The translations under genes were made by a program, and so were the position numbers. This document shows positions 18,240 to 27,156 of a stretch of DNA of 64,000 nt, in pieces (position 1 is the stretch's first letter; every line of letters begins with the position of its first letter). The notes under the pieces were generated by a model. That model was not told where the DNA came from. It did not search any database and saw nothing but the letters and a program-made list of their open reading frames with translations. Origin of the DNA: JBFHIZ01 sp041596215 (GTDB lineage: Bacteria > Bacillota > Clostridia > Lachnospirales > Lachnospiraceae). The stretch covers positions 82,175 through 146,174 of the forward strand of contig JBFHIZ010000002.1 of assembly GCA_041596215.1 (NCBI GenBank), written 5' to 3'.

Positions 18240-18397
18240 CATTTTTGTTTGCATACAAAAAAGTGGATAGGCAAACCATCCACACAAATACAAAAAACAA
18301 ATCAATCCCTTGTTTTTCGAATTATAAACTCACGTAGCCTTTGGCACGAAGTGAGAGTGGATACTCTGCTTGTTTATACGTTACATGTTTAACACGC
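18240..18397 (-). promoter_or_regulatory. L20 leader with transcription attenuator
   Basis: The ~160-base leader before infC contains a terminator hairpin, GTGGAT...ATCCAC plus TTTTTTG (18255-18283). An upstream copy of TATCCAC inside AGTATCCACTCTCAC (about 18354-18368) can pair with the terminator's 5' arm and act as antiterminator. This is the known L20-controlled arrangement of Firmicutes infC operons; L20 binding is inferred. Confidence 0.82.
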
Positions 18398-18403
18398 TCA
18401 ATT

Positions 18404-18432
18404 AATATAACATGATTTCATTTCTCTGTCAA
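18404..18432 (-). promoter_or_regulatory. Promoter of infC-rpmI-rplT
   Basis: A perfect TTGACA (18427-18432), 17-base spacer and TATATT (18404-18409) on the minus strand, starting the L20 leader. It lies two bases from the stop of the DMT transporter gene. Confidence 0.82.
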
Positions 18433-18433
18433 C

Positions 18434-19315
18434 TTATTTTGTTTTTTTCTTTTTATCGGAAACAAATAAACCTATGACAACTAATGCTCCACCCATTCCC
18501 GTATATATCGTTATATTTTCTCCCAAGACAATCGCAGCAACTAAAAAGGTAACTACCGGAATCATATAAATAAATACCGTTGCCTTCACAGATCCCAAGA
18601 TGGAAACCATTTTATTCCAAGCCAAATAGCCGATTCCAGATGCTCCAATTCCTAAAAATAATAAATTTCCCCATATTTGAGGACTTTTTAAAAGAATAAG
18701 ATCTGTCTTTATTCCTAAAATAAAGTAGAAAGGAATTGCTGTCAACAGGCCATAACCTATGATTCTCTTGGTAGCTTCTAGCATATATTTATCCAACTTA
18801 ATGTTTTGTTTTAACACAATCGAATATATTGCCCATGATAAAGCTGCACCTATCGCCAAAATATATCCCTTGATATTAAAATGAAAATCCGATAATACCT
18901 CATAATTAATTAATAAAATCCCTAAAATTGCCATTATAGATCCAATAAAATACCATAATGTGGGCTTTTCTTCTTTTATAAATAAAAAAGACAACAATGC
19001 CGTAAGAAGCGGTGCTAATGAAACCATCACACCCACATTTCCTGCTGTTGTAAATTGTAGTGCGGAACTTTCACACATAAAATAAATAGTTACACTTAAG
19101 GCTCCTGCTAAAAGGCAAAAACTTTCCATTCGAATTCCTAAAAAAGGCATGGGTTTTGGTTTTATAACCATAAGGGTTACATACCCAATTAGAAACCGAA
19201 AAAGTAAAATCTCAATCGGTTCTAATTGTTGTAATAATATTTTCGAAGAAATAAAGGTGCTTCCCCACATAAGTGCAATTAATACGCCAATGATATAAGC
19301 CTTTTTCTTTTGCAT
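18434..19315 (-). CDS. EamA/DMT-family transporter
   Basis: The 293-residue protein has ten predicted membrane helices in two EamA repeats (GVLIALMWGSTFISSKILLQ and GYILAIGAALSWAIYSIVLK). These drug/metabolite transporters export amino acids, metabolites or drugs; the substrate cannot be told. It follows thrS by only 5 bases, so it is probably read through from the T-box-controlled thrS transcript, and threonine-related export would be a guess. Confidence 0.88.
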   Translation of the reverse strand: MQKKKAYIIGVLIALMWGSTFISSKILLQQLEPIEILLFRFLIGYVTLMVIKPKPMPFLGIRMESFCLLAGALSVTIYFMCESSALQFTTAGNVGVMVSLAPLLTALLSFLFIKEEKPTLWYFIGSIMAILGILLINYEVLSDFHFNIKGYILAIGAALSWAIYSIVLKQNIKLDKYMLEATKRIIGYGLLTAIPFYFILGIKTDLILLKSPQIWGNLLFLGIGASGIGYLAWNKMVSILGSVKATVFIYMIPVVTFLVAAIVLGENITIYTGMGGALVVIGLFVSDKKKKTK

Positions 19316-19320
19316 CTGTT

Positions 19321-21240
19321 TTACTCTTCTATCGTTTCTCTAATTTTTTTGGTACGAATTTCCTCATTTAATCCGTCCACAAATTCAGGTAATGATATTG
19401 TTCCTTCCTCTCCTTCAAATCTGCTACGTACCGATATACATTTTTCTTCTTCCTCTTTTTGGCCTACAATTACCATATAAGGAATTCGATTTAATCTTGC
19501 ATCTCTAATTTTATATCCAATTTTTTCTGCTCTAGAATCAATTTGTGCACGGATTCCATTTTCCCTTAACGTATCTAAAACTTCCTTTGCATAATTAAAA
19601 TACTTATCCGAAATTGGTAACACTTTTACTTGCACTGGTGCAATCCAAGTCGGAAATTTACCAGCAAAATGTTCTGTTAAAATTCCAATAAAACGTTCAA
19701 TCGATCCAAACACAACACGATGTATCATAATTGGTCTATGCTTTTCACCATCTGCTCCAATATATTCAGCTTCAAATCGTTGTGGTAACTGAAAATCTAA
19801 TTGAATGGTTCCACATTGCCAAGTTCTACCAATCGAATCTTCCAAATGGAAATCAATTTTCGGACCATAAAAAGCGCCATCTCCTTCATTTACAATGTAT
19901 TCTGTTCCCATTTCATCAAGTGCTGTTCTAAGACCTTCCGTTGCTAATTCCCAGTCTTCATCACTTCCCACACTATTTTCAGGTTTCGTTGATAACTCCA
20001 CATGATATTTAAATCCAAATAGATTATAAACTTCATCGATTAATCGAACGACACCTTTAATTTCTTCTGTAATTTGTTCTGGCATCATAAAAATATGCGC
20101 ATCATCTTGCGTAAAGCAGCGTACTCGCATCAGCCCGTGGAGTGCACCTGATTTTTCATGTCTATGGACCAATCCCAACTCACCCATACGAAGAGGTAAA
20201 TCTCGATAAGATCTTGGCTCAGATTTATAAACCAACAATCCACCCGGGCAATTCATTGGTTTGATTGCAAAATCCTCATCATCTATTATTGTAGTATACA
20301 TGTTTTCTCGATAATGATCCCAATGTCCAGAAGTCTCCCATAAAGATCGATTTAACATCATAGGCGTTGATATTTCATCATACCCTTCTCTTACATGAAT
20401 CTCTCTCCAATAATCCACTAATGTATTTTTTAGAATCATACCATTTGGTAAAAAGAAAGGAAATCCCGGACCTTCCTCCATCATTGTAAATAGTCCTATT
20501 TCTTTCCCTATTTTTCTATGATCTCTTTTTTTTGCTTCTTCCATGCGATACAAATATTCTTCTAATTCCGAAGCTTTAGAAAATGCAGTTCCATAAATTC
20601 TAGTTAACATCTTGTTTTTTTCACTTCCACGCCAATAAGCACCTGCAACGGACAGCAATTTAAATGCCTTCACTTCTTTCGTTGACCCCACATGTGGACC
20701 TGCACACAAGTCAACAAATTTTCCTTGGCTATAAAAAGATATCTCTGCGTCTTCTGGCAAGTCTTGAATCAATTCCACCTTATAGGGTTCCCCTAATTCT
20801 TCCATATATGCAATGGCTTCCTCTCTTGGTTTCGTAAACTTTTCAAACGAAGCATTTTCTTTCGTAATTTTTTTCATTTCCACTTCGATCTTTTCTAAAT
20901 CCTCTTCGGATATTTTTACATCGTCAATATCATAATAAAACCCATCCTCAATGGAAGGTCCAATAGCCAATTTTGCTTCTGGATACAGTCTCTTTACCGC
21001 CTCTGCTAAAATATGTGATGCCGAATGACGAATGGTTCTAAGTCCTTCAGCGTCTTTTGCAGTAAAAATATTCAAAGTACAATCTTCCTTTACGATGGTT
21101 CGTATATCAACCACCTTTCCATTTATTTCTCCAGCTAAAGCCATGCGTCCTAGTCCTGCACTAATGTCCATTGCAATTTCTCGCACACTCATTCCTTGAC
21201 CGTATTCTTTACTTGATCCATCTTTTAATGTTATTTTCAT
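19321..21240 (-). CDS. thrS: Threonyl-tRNA synthetase
   Basis: The protein has 639 residues from the ATG at 21240, preceded by GGAGG; the longer frame (ATG 21255) begins inside that RBS. Domains in order are TGS (residues ~1-62), the editing/SAD domain with RHSASHILAEAVKRLYP and the YDID region, the class II core (motif 2 MRVRCFTQDDAHIF, motif 3 GSIERFIGILTEH) and the C-terminal anticodon-binding domain. It charges tRNA-Thr in the cytoplasm. A T-box leader upstream indicates induction by threonine starvation. Confidence 0.98.
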   Translation of the reverse strand: MKITLKDGSSKEYGQGMSVREIAMDISAGLGRMALAGEINGKVVDIRTIVKEDCTLNIFTAKDAEGLRTIRHSASHILAEAVKRLYPEAKLAIGPSIEDGFYYDIDDVKISEEDLEKIEVEMKKITKENASFEKFTKPREEAIAYMEELGEPYKVELIQDLPEDAEISFYSQGKFVDLCAGPHVGSTKEVKAFKLLSVAGAYWRGSEKNKMLTRIYGTAFSKASELEEYLYRMEEAKKRDHRKIGKEIGLFTMMEEGPGFPFFLPNGMILKNTLVDYWREIHVREGYDEISTPMMLNRSLWETSGHWDHYRENMYTTIIDDEDFAIKPMNCPGGLLVYKSEPRSYRDLPLRMGELGLVHRHEKSGALHGLMRVRCFTQDDAHIFMMPEQITEEIKGVVRLIDEVYNLFGFKYHVELSTKPENSVGSDEDWELATEGLRTALDEMGTEYIVNEGDGAFYGPKIDFHLEDSIGRTWQCGTIQLDFQLPQRFEAEYIGADGEKHRPIMIHRVVFGSIERFIGILTEHFAGKFPTWIAPVQVKVLPISDKYFNYAKEVLDTLRENGIRAQIDSRAEKIGYKIRDARLNRIPYMVIVGQKEEEEKCISVRSRFEGEEGTISLPEFVDGLNEEIRTKKIRETIEE

Positions 21241-21276
21241 ATTTTTTTCCTCCATATTTCAATTCCCTTTTCAAAT

Positions 21277-21500
21277 AAAAAAAGCCCTCATGCGTATTAT
21301 ACACATGGGACGATTCTGTCGCGGTTCCACCCAATTTATTTTCTTTTCAAGAAAATCTCTCATTCATAATGATAACGGAATTACCGGACCGGATTAGGGC
21401 CACTCAAAGGTAGTTTTCAAATGGTTCCAGATAAAACACTTTCAGCATTTCTGTGTTTCTCTCTATATCTTTTCACATTTTACTCTTCTTTTCAGCGTGT
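21277..21500 (-). promoter_or_regulatory. T-box leader of thrS
   Basis: The minus strand holds the T-box GGGTGGAACCGCG (21320-21332), followed by a bulged terminator hairpin (21283-21313) and a run of T residues (21277-21283). Upstream, AGAGAG, GCTGAAAGTG and CTTTGAGTGG fit stem I. The specifier is best read as ACT (Thr) at 21412-21414, directly before ACCTTTGAG; this placement is inferred. Uncharged tRNA-Thr should stabilise the antiterminator. Confidence 0.9.
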
Positions 21501-21526
21501 TTTCTTCTTTTTATACTGTTCTTATT

Positions 21527-21555
21527 ATAGTATCTCTTTTTTCGTGAAATGTAAA
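21527..21555 (-). promoter_or_regulatory. Probable promoter of thrS
   Basis: TTTACA (21550-21555), a 17-base spacer and TACTAT (21527-21532) are present on the minus strand; an overlapping TATAAT gives a 20-base spacer instead. Moderate match. Confidence 0.5.
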
Positions 21556-21592
21556 GCCTATTCTTCTTTCTTGCCTAAAATAGTTCTTTCAA

Positions 21593-21620
21593 TTGAAATT
21601 CATTTTACATATGTTATAAT
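21593..21620 (+). promoter_or_regulatory. Promoter of the MATE transporter gene
   Basis: TTGAAA (21593-21598), a 16-base spacer and TATAAT (21615-21620) lie 30 bases before the start codon. Confidence 0.7.
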
Positions 21621-21649
21621 CGAAAGAAATTAAAGATAGGAAACTTACC

Positions 21650-23038
21650 ATGTCAACGATACGTAATAAATTTATTGGCGATAAAGCCTTTTATAAAAAA
21701 ATTCTCATGATTGCTATTCCCATTATGCTTCAAAATGGAATCACCAATCTTGTTGGATTTTTGGATAATCTCATGATTGGACAATTAGGAACCGACCAAA
21801 TGTCTGGTGTATCCATTATTAATCAATTATTTTTTGTATTTGCACTTTTTATATTCGGTGCTGTTTCTAGTGTCGGAATATTTACCGCTCAATTTTATGG
21901 ACAAAAAAATATAAAAGGTGTACAAGAAACTTTTCGTTTTAAACTTTATATTGTTTTTTTTATTACTATATTAGGAATACTAACTTTTTTCCATTTTGGA
22001 GATTCTTTCATCCAATTATTCCTACATGAAGGTAGTATCACTGGAAATATTGCAAATACATTATCATTTTCCAAAGAATATCTACTTATTCTACTCCTAG
22101 GCTTTGTTCCCTTTTCTCTTTCCCAAGTATATGCTAGTACACTTAGAGAAATAGGAAAAACTGTGCTACCGATGATTGCAAGTTCCATTGCTGTTATTGT
22201 TAACTTACTCCTAAATTACCTTTTGATTTTTGGGAAATTTGGTTTTCCTCAATTAGGGGTAAAAGGTGCTGCAATTGCAACGGTTATTTCTCGTATAATT
22301 GAAGTATTCCTCATCGTTTTTTGGATCCATATTCATTCCAACACCTATCCTTTTATTGTTCGAATTTATCGTTCATTCGAAGTGCCTAGACGATTGGCTT
22401 TAAACATTTCAAAAAAAGGATTGCCGCTCTTAATTAACGAAGGCTTATGGGCATTAGGTATGACTGCTCTTTTACAGAATTACTCCATACGCGGTCTTGC
22501 TGTTGTTGGTAGCTTTAATATCTCAAATACCATTAGTAATGTATTTTATATTGTTTTTATTGCCCTTGGTGACACATTAGCTATTATTGTTGGTCAATTA
22601 CTTGGTGCTAATAAAATGGAGGAAGCCGTTGACTCTGATCGTAAAATCATCACTTTTTCTGTCATTACCTGTTTATTTATCGGTTCCATTTTAATTATTA
22701 CCGCTCCACTTTTTCCAAAACTTTATAATACCACCGAAGAAGTAAGAGCACTCGCCACTGTATTTATACGCACGGTTGGTTTTCTGATGCCTCTTCAAGG
22801 GTTTTTACATGCCACCTATTTTACACTTCGATCTGGTGGAAAAACATTAATTACCTTTTTATTTGACAGTTTCTTTGTCTGGGTAATTGCAATTCCCATT
22901 GCATATGTTCTTGTTCGTTTTACTACCCTTCCAATTACACAAATTTATCTCTTCGTTGGTTTAGCAGATATTTTTAAATGTATCCTTGGATTTATTTTAG
23001 TAAAAAACAAAACATGGGTACAAAATATTGTTGCATAA
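21650..23038 (+). CDS. MATE family efflux transporter
   Basis: The 462-residue protein has twelve predicted membrane helices in two MatE halves (IAIPIMLQNGITNLVGFLDN and KKGLPLLINEGLWALGMTAL). It resembles the NorM/DinF-type Na+ or H+ driven exporters of cationic drugs and metabolites. It is monocistronic, with its own promoter and a shared bidirectional terminator. Substrate unknown. Confidence 0.92.
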   Translation: MSTIRNKFIGDKAFYKKILMIAIPIMLQNGITNLVGFLDNLMIGQLGTDQMSGVSIINQLFFVFALFIFGAVSSVGIFTAQFYGQKNIKGVQETFRFKLYIVFFITILGILTFFHFGDSFIQLFLHEGSITGNIANTLSFSKEYLLILLLGFVPFSLSQVYASTLREIGKTVLPMIASSIAVIVNLLLNYLLIFGKFGFPQLGVKGAAIATVISRIIEVFLIVFWIHIHSNTYPFIVRIYRSFEVPRRLALNISKKGLPLLINEGLWALGMTALLQNYSIRGLAVVGSFNISNTISNVFYIVFIALGDTLAIIVGQLLGANKMEEAVDSDRKIITFSVITCLFIGSILIITAPLFPKLYNTTEEVRALATVFIRTVGFLMPLQGFLHATYFTLRSGGKTLITFLFDSFFVWVIAIPIAYVLVRFTTLPITQIYLFVGLADIFKCILGFILVKNKTWVQNIVA

Positions 23039-23067
23039 AAAAACTTGGCATTTGCCAAGTTTTTTTT
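23037..23067. terminator. Bidirectional terminator between MATE and SEC-C genes
   Basis: ACTTGGCA-TT-TGCCAAGT with flanking A and T tracts ends the two convergent genes. Confidence 0.88.
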
Positions 23068-23566
23068 AATTCTTACCACAACACTTTTTGTATTTTTTAC
23101 CAGAGCCACAAGGACATGGATCATTTGGATAAACTTTATCTTCCTTTACAACCGTAGTAGAAAGTTTTTGTTCTTTATATAATTCTTTTCTTCTTGGCTC
23201 CTCAATTAGGTCATTCCATTCTTCAAGATTATATAACCAATCTGCTTGTGCTCCAACCATATTCTTATATAATAACTCCTTATCATATGCCAAGCTTACG
23301 TTCGTATCTTCTTTCATTTTTTCAATGTCATTTTTTTGAACCAAACTATCGTTAATCCCATCCAAAAAACCAGTCATTGTCATGATATCTACGTTAAATT
23401 TCTTAGCTAATTCTTTTACCGAACCTTTTACTTCTTCCGGATTTTTTAAAATACTTGCATAGATTTTTTTCTCTTCTTCAAAATAAATTGCCCAAAATCT
23501 CTGCAATTCTCCTTTGTCAACTTTTTCTGAATAGGCCATATCACGCCACTTTTTTAATAATGCCAT
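23066..23566 (-). CDS. SEC-C motif protein
   Basis: The protein has 166 residues from the ATG at 23566 (AGGTGG upstream); the longer frame would begin at a TTG. The C-terminal zinc-binding SEC-C motif CPCGSGKKYKKCC matches the tail of SecA and of many small YecA-like proteins. The N-terminal ~120 residues are helical, Lys/Glu-rich and lack a known domain that I recognise. Function unknown; it may be an adaptor on the ribosome or SecA path. Confidence 0.82.
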   Translation of the reverse strand: MALLKKWRDMAYSEKVDKGELQRFWAIYFEEEKKIYASILKNPEEVKGSVKELAKKFNVDIMTMTGFLDGINDSLVQKNDIEKMKEDTNVSLAYDKELLYKNMVGAQADWLYNLEEWNDLIEEPRRKELYKEQKLSTTVVKEDKVYPNDPCPCGSGKKYKKCCGKN

Positions 23567-23646
23567 TTTTTTCCACCTTTTTTTCAATTTATTAAAATTA
23601 TTATATACTACCTGTTGAAAATTAGCAAAGATTTCTTTTTCTTATC

Positions 23647-24288
23647 TTACTTTTCAACTACCACATATTTTTCAATGATTTTCCACGCATTAAAAGAAGA
23701 AAGCAAAGAAGACATTGAAAAATGCCAAATTACAAAAACCGAAAATCCTATTTGAATAAATAAAAGAGATAAAATGGTTGGAACAACAATAAAAAGAAAC
23801 AAAACTAGCATTTGTTTTGGAGATAAAAAAACGAGTAAAAACGCATTTTTCCATAATTGTTTCATTGGCAAATCAATCGTAGCAAGTAATCTTAGCAAAT
23901 ACATTATCCCTGCTAAAATATACAGCAAAATTACAAATGAAATAATAACAACAAATTGAAATGCTTTTGTTAATTCTGGATCTTTTACACTTACCCATAT
24001 CGCGTAACCCATCAAACTTACGATAAGTGTTAACAAAAATCCAACAATTGCTGTTTTAAAAAAATCTTTCCGAAACTCCGAAAAATAAAGTTGAATAGGA
24101 AACAAATCCTTATCCCTTATCATATCCATTGTAACCTTTGAAATTGCTTTACAAGCAGGACCTATCGTAACAATCGGAATACAAGTTAGGACAAATACTA
24201 TATTTAAATAAATAAGAATAAAAAAATATTTTTTTATTATATGAAAAAATAATGGGATTCCTTTTTTCTCCACCTCAATTCGTTTCAT
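23647..24288 (-). CDS. YesL-like (DUF624) membrane protein
   Basis: The 213-residue protein has five or so hydrophobic helices. The pattern NIVFVLTCIPIVTIGPACKA matches the opening of the YesL/DUF624 family, often linked to carbohydrate uptake and degradation loci in Firmicutes. No sugar genes are nearby. It seems to be a single-gene unit; function unknown. Confidence 0.78.
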   Translation of the reverse strand: MKRIEVEKKGIPLFFHIIKKYFFILIYLNIVFVLTCIPIVTIGPACKAISKVTMDMIRDKDLFPIQLYFSEFRKDFFKTAIVGFLLTLIVSLMGYAIWVSVKDPELTKAFQFVVIISFVILLYILAGIMYLLRLLATIDLPMKQLWKNAFLLVFLSPKQMLVLFLFIVVPTILSLLFIQIGFSVFVIWHFSMSSLLSSFNAWKIIEKYVVVEK

Positions 24289-24383
24289 ACCTACACCATT
24301 TTTATCCTTTCGCTTTCAATTAATTCAATATAAGTATGCCACAATTAAATCACTACTTCAAGAAACATTTTGTGCTTTCTTTT

Positions 24384-25502
24384 TTATGTGATTTTAGAAT
24401 CTCGAAGTACATAAGAATTCATTGCAATACGAACAATGTATTTTTTAATTTCCAATGATAATAAAATCTTCATGATTTCCGAAACGGATTCTTCATCTCC
24501 TAGTTCTTCCGCAATTTCATTTATGTTTTTAGGATAGTAATCAATACAATTATACACTTTTCGTTCTTCTATGGTTAAACTCTTTCCTTTGTCTGCTTTC
24601 TCTATTTCATCAACAAAAGGTTTCCCCGCAAGGAATTCTTTCATGAAATCCGAAATAGAAGCAATTACTTCTGCTCCTTCTTTAATTAATTGATTACATC
24701 CTTCACTCAATCCATCCGTTATTCTTCCCGGAACAACATATACATCTTTTCCTTGCTCTAATGCCATTTCTACCGTAATCCTTGTTCCACTTTTTCTTCT
24801 TGCTTCTACTACAATTACACCATCGGATAATCCACTAATAATGCGATTTCTGGGTGGGAATAATCCTTTTCTTGGTTTTGTTCTTGGTACATATTCAGAA
24901 AGTACCCCTCCTCTTTTTTTTAACATTTCATACAATTCCATATTTTCTCTAGGATAGCATACATCAACTCCCGAACCTAATACTGCAAAACTTCTACCAC
25001 CCTCTTGTAAAGCTGCACGTTGTGATATTCCATCGATTCCTTTTGCCATACCACTAATCACTTCAATACCATTTCTTCCAAGTATTTTTCCAATTTCTTT
25101 TGCCATATATTGCCCATATGACGTACATTCTCTTGCACCAATTATTGCTAACGCTGGTTTTTTCTCAAAAGGTAATTCTCCAAAATAAAAAAGTTGATAC
25201 GGTGGGTCGGGAATATTAGCTAAACGTACGGGATATTTTCTATCCTCAAAAGTAATTCCCCGAATTCCTATTTCATTTAATCTTACAAAGTTTTCCTCCA
25301 TATGTTTTCGTATTTCTTGATCATACAGTGCTTGCAAATTTTTATCCGTAACAAGATACTTTGATTCATCTTCTATTTTCCTTAAAGTCTCTTCTTTTGC
25401 ATAGTATATTTTTTTTGCACTTCCTAATATACGAACCAATTTTATTTTTTTATTATTTCCTATATTAGGTAATTGTGCCAACCAATTTTGATATTTATCC
25501 AA
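24384..25502 (-). CDS. dprA: DNA-processing protein DprA, TTG start
   Basis: The protein loads RecA on incoming single-stranded DNA in natural transformation. The Rossmann-like core shows AIIGARECTSYGQYMAKEIG, SGMAKGIDGISQRAAL and AVLGSGVDVCYPREN; a C-terminal winged helix follows (about residues 310-372). The 372-residue start is the TTG at 25502, chosen because GGAAGGAG is correctly spaced and MDKYQNWLAQ is the usual N-terminus. It overlaps the comM stop by 8 bases, so the two genes are coupled. Confidence 0.93.
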   Translation of the reverse strand: MDKYQNWLAQLPNIGNNKKIKLVRILGSAKKIYYAKEETLRKIEDESKYLVTDKNLQALYDQEIRKHMEENFVRLNEIGIRGITFEDRKYPVRLANIPDPPYQLFYFGELPFEKKPALAIIGARECTSYGQYMAKEIGKILGRNGIEVISGMAKGIDGISQRAALQEGGRSFAVLGSGVDVCYPRENMELYEMLKKRGGVLSEYVPRTKPRKGLFPPRNRIISGLSDGVIVVEARRKSGTRITVEMALEQGKDVYVVPGRITDGLSEGCNQLIKEGAEVIASISDFMKEFLAGKPFVDEIEKADKGKSLTIEERKVYNCIDYYPKNINEIAEELGDEESVSEIMKILLSLEIKKYIVRIAMNSYVLRDSKIT

Positions 25503-27060
25503 TCGTTTCTCCTTCCATTCTATCAATTCGATTGCGTTTTCGATAACCAATCGCTTCACTTAAATGAATCCTATTAATCTTATCTTTTCCATCAAGGTCT
25601 GCAATTGTTCTCGCAACTTTTAATAATTTGTGATATGCCCTTACCGATAAGTTTAATGTTTCATATACTTCTTCCATAAATTTTCTTTCTCGTTCATCTA
25701 ATTTACAATAAAGTGATACTTCGGTGGGTGATAACTCTGCATTATATGTTATTGTTGCCTTTCGATAACGAAACTCTTGACGCATCCTTGCTTCCATTAC
25801 TCGTTCTCTGATTTTTTCACTTCTCTCATTTTTTTCGTCCTTTTCTAATGTACGAAGCGTAATTGTTGAAATTTCCGTAGCTATATCTATCCGATCAAGT
25901 AATGCTCCTGATATGCGATTTTGATATCGTTTTATTTCATAATCTTTGCAATGGCACAAATTTCGATTTGGATAAAACCCACAGGGACATGGATTCATAG
26001 CAGCTACTAACATAAAGTTTGCAGGATATTCCAAATTACCATTTATTCTTGAAATTAATATCTTCTTATCTTCCATTGGTTGTCTTAAAACTTCCAATGT
26101 ACTTCTTTTAAATTCCGGTAATTCATCTAAAAATAGAATACCACGATGCGCCAGACTAATCACTCCTGGCTTTGGGTTTCTTCCTCCACCAGCAAGTGCT
26201 CTTTCCGATATGGTATGATGCGGATTTAAAAATGGACGACTAGTTAGCATGTTTTTTTCTTTACTTAACAAGCCTGCTACACTATATATTTTTGACACTT
26301 CTAAACTTTCCTCAATAGAAAGAGGTGGCAAAATATATGGAATTCTTTTTGCAATCATCGTTTTCCCTGTACCTGGGGGGCCTGTCATTATCAGATTATG
26401 GAATCCTGCGGCAGCAATTTCAACTGCTCTTTTAGTAGCCTTTTGTCCTGTGACATCTAAGAAATCATACGGAATCTTTTTTTCTTGTTTCGAAAACATT
26501 GCTTTCAAAGATACCTTTGTTGGTTCAATCATTTGTTTTCGTTTTTCTTTTTCTGCTTGCAAATACAAAATCAATTGATTTAGTTCTTTAATTCCAATCA
26601 CTTCAATTCCTTCTACAATGCCTCCTTCTCTTGCATTTTCTTCTGGAACCAAGCAATATTTTATGCCTCTTTTCCTTGCTTCTAAGACAGTAGGTAAAAC
26701 AGCTTGTGTAAATTTTGTTTTCCCATCCAACCCAATCTCTCCCATAACCATGCAATCTTCCAAACTTTGTTCCGAAATAATCCCCAACCCAATTAGTAAT
26801 CCAACTGCAATTGGTAATTCAAATGCTGTCCCTGACTTTCTAATGTGTGCAGGAGAAATATTGATAGTTACATGTTTGGGCGGAAATGGGATTCCAGAAT
26901 TCATGATACTCACAGTAACACGTTCTCTCGCTTCTTTAACTTCGCTACTTAAATAGCCTACCATTTCAAAACATGGGAATCCATTATTGACGCATATTTC
27001 AACCTCAACTAAACAGACCTCAATGCCTAAAACAGCGCCTGAAATCACTTTACAATACAT
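25495..27060 (-). CDS. comM: ComM/YifB-family Mg chelatase-like AAA+ ATPase
   Basis: The 521-residue protein has an N-terminal Lon-protease-like fold (ISPAHIRKSGTAFELPIAVG), a central AAA+ domain with Walker A GPPGTGKTMIAKRIP and Walker B ILFLDELPEF, a zinc-like CPCGFYPNRNLCHC insertion and a C-terminal helical domain. ComM is a DNA branch-migration helicase that helps integrate transformed DNA. Gene order comM-dprA, with pilT next upstream, supports a DNA-uptake role. Confidence 0.93.
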   Translation of the reverse strand: MYCKVISGAVLGIEVCLVEVEICVNNGFPCFEMVGYLSSEVKEARERVTVSIMNSGIPFPPKHVTINISPAHIRKSGTAFELPIAVGLLIGLGIISEQSLEDCMVMGEIGLDGKTKFTQAVLPTVLEARKRGIKYCLVPEENAREGGIVEGIEVIGIKELNQLILYLQAEKEKRKQMIEPTKVSLKAMFSKQEKKIPYDFLDVTGQKATKRAVEIAAAGFHNLIMTGPPGTGKTMIAKRIPYILPPLSIEESLEVSKIYSVAGLLSKEKNMLTSRPFLNPHHTISERALAGGGRNPKPGVISLAHRGILFLDELPEFKRSTLEVLRQPMEDKKILISRINGNLEYPANFMLVAAMNPCPCGFYPNRNLCHCKDYEIKRYQNRISGALLDRIDIATEISTITLRTLEKDEKNERSEKIRERVMEARMRQEFRYRKATITYNAELSPTEVSLYCKLDERERKFMEEVYETLNLSVRAYHKLLKVARTIADLDGKDKINRIHLSEAIGYRKRNRIDRMEGETIG

Positions 27061-27121
27061 AATAGCCTTCCTTTCTTATGAAATTTTAATTCTTTGATTA
27101 TTTATGGAATGAATCTTCCAA

Positions 27122-27150
27122 AAAGAAACGACCGATAGATCATCGGTCGC
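27122..27150 (-). terminator. Terminator after pilT
   Basis: CGACCGAT-GATCT-ATCGGTCG followed by TTTCTTTTT on the minus strand lies between pilT and comM, so comM probably has its own promoter. Confidence 0.75.
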
Positions 27151-27156
27151 AGAAAT

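Noticed and set aside
18217..18300. ATG-initiated longer IF-3
   Set aside because: The extension translates the attenuator hairpin and RBS and is not homologous to IF-3.
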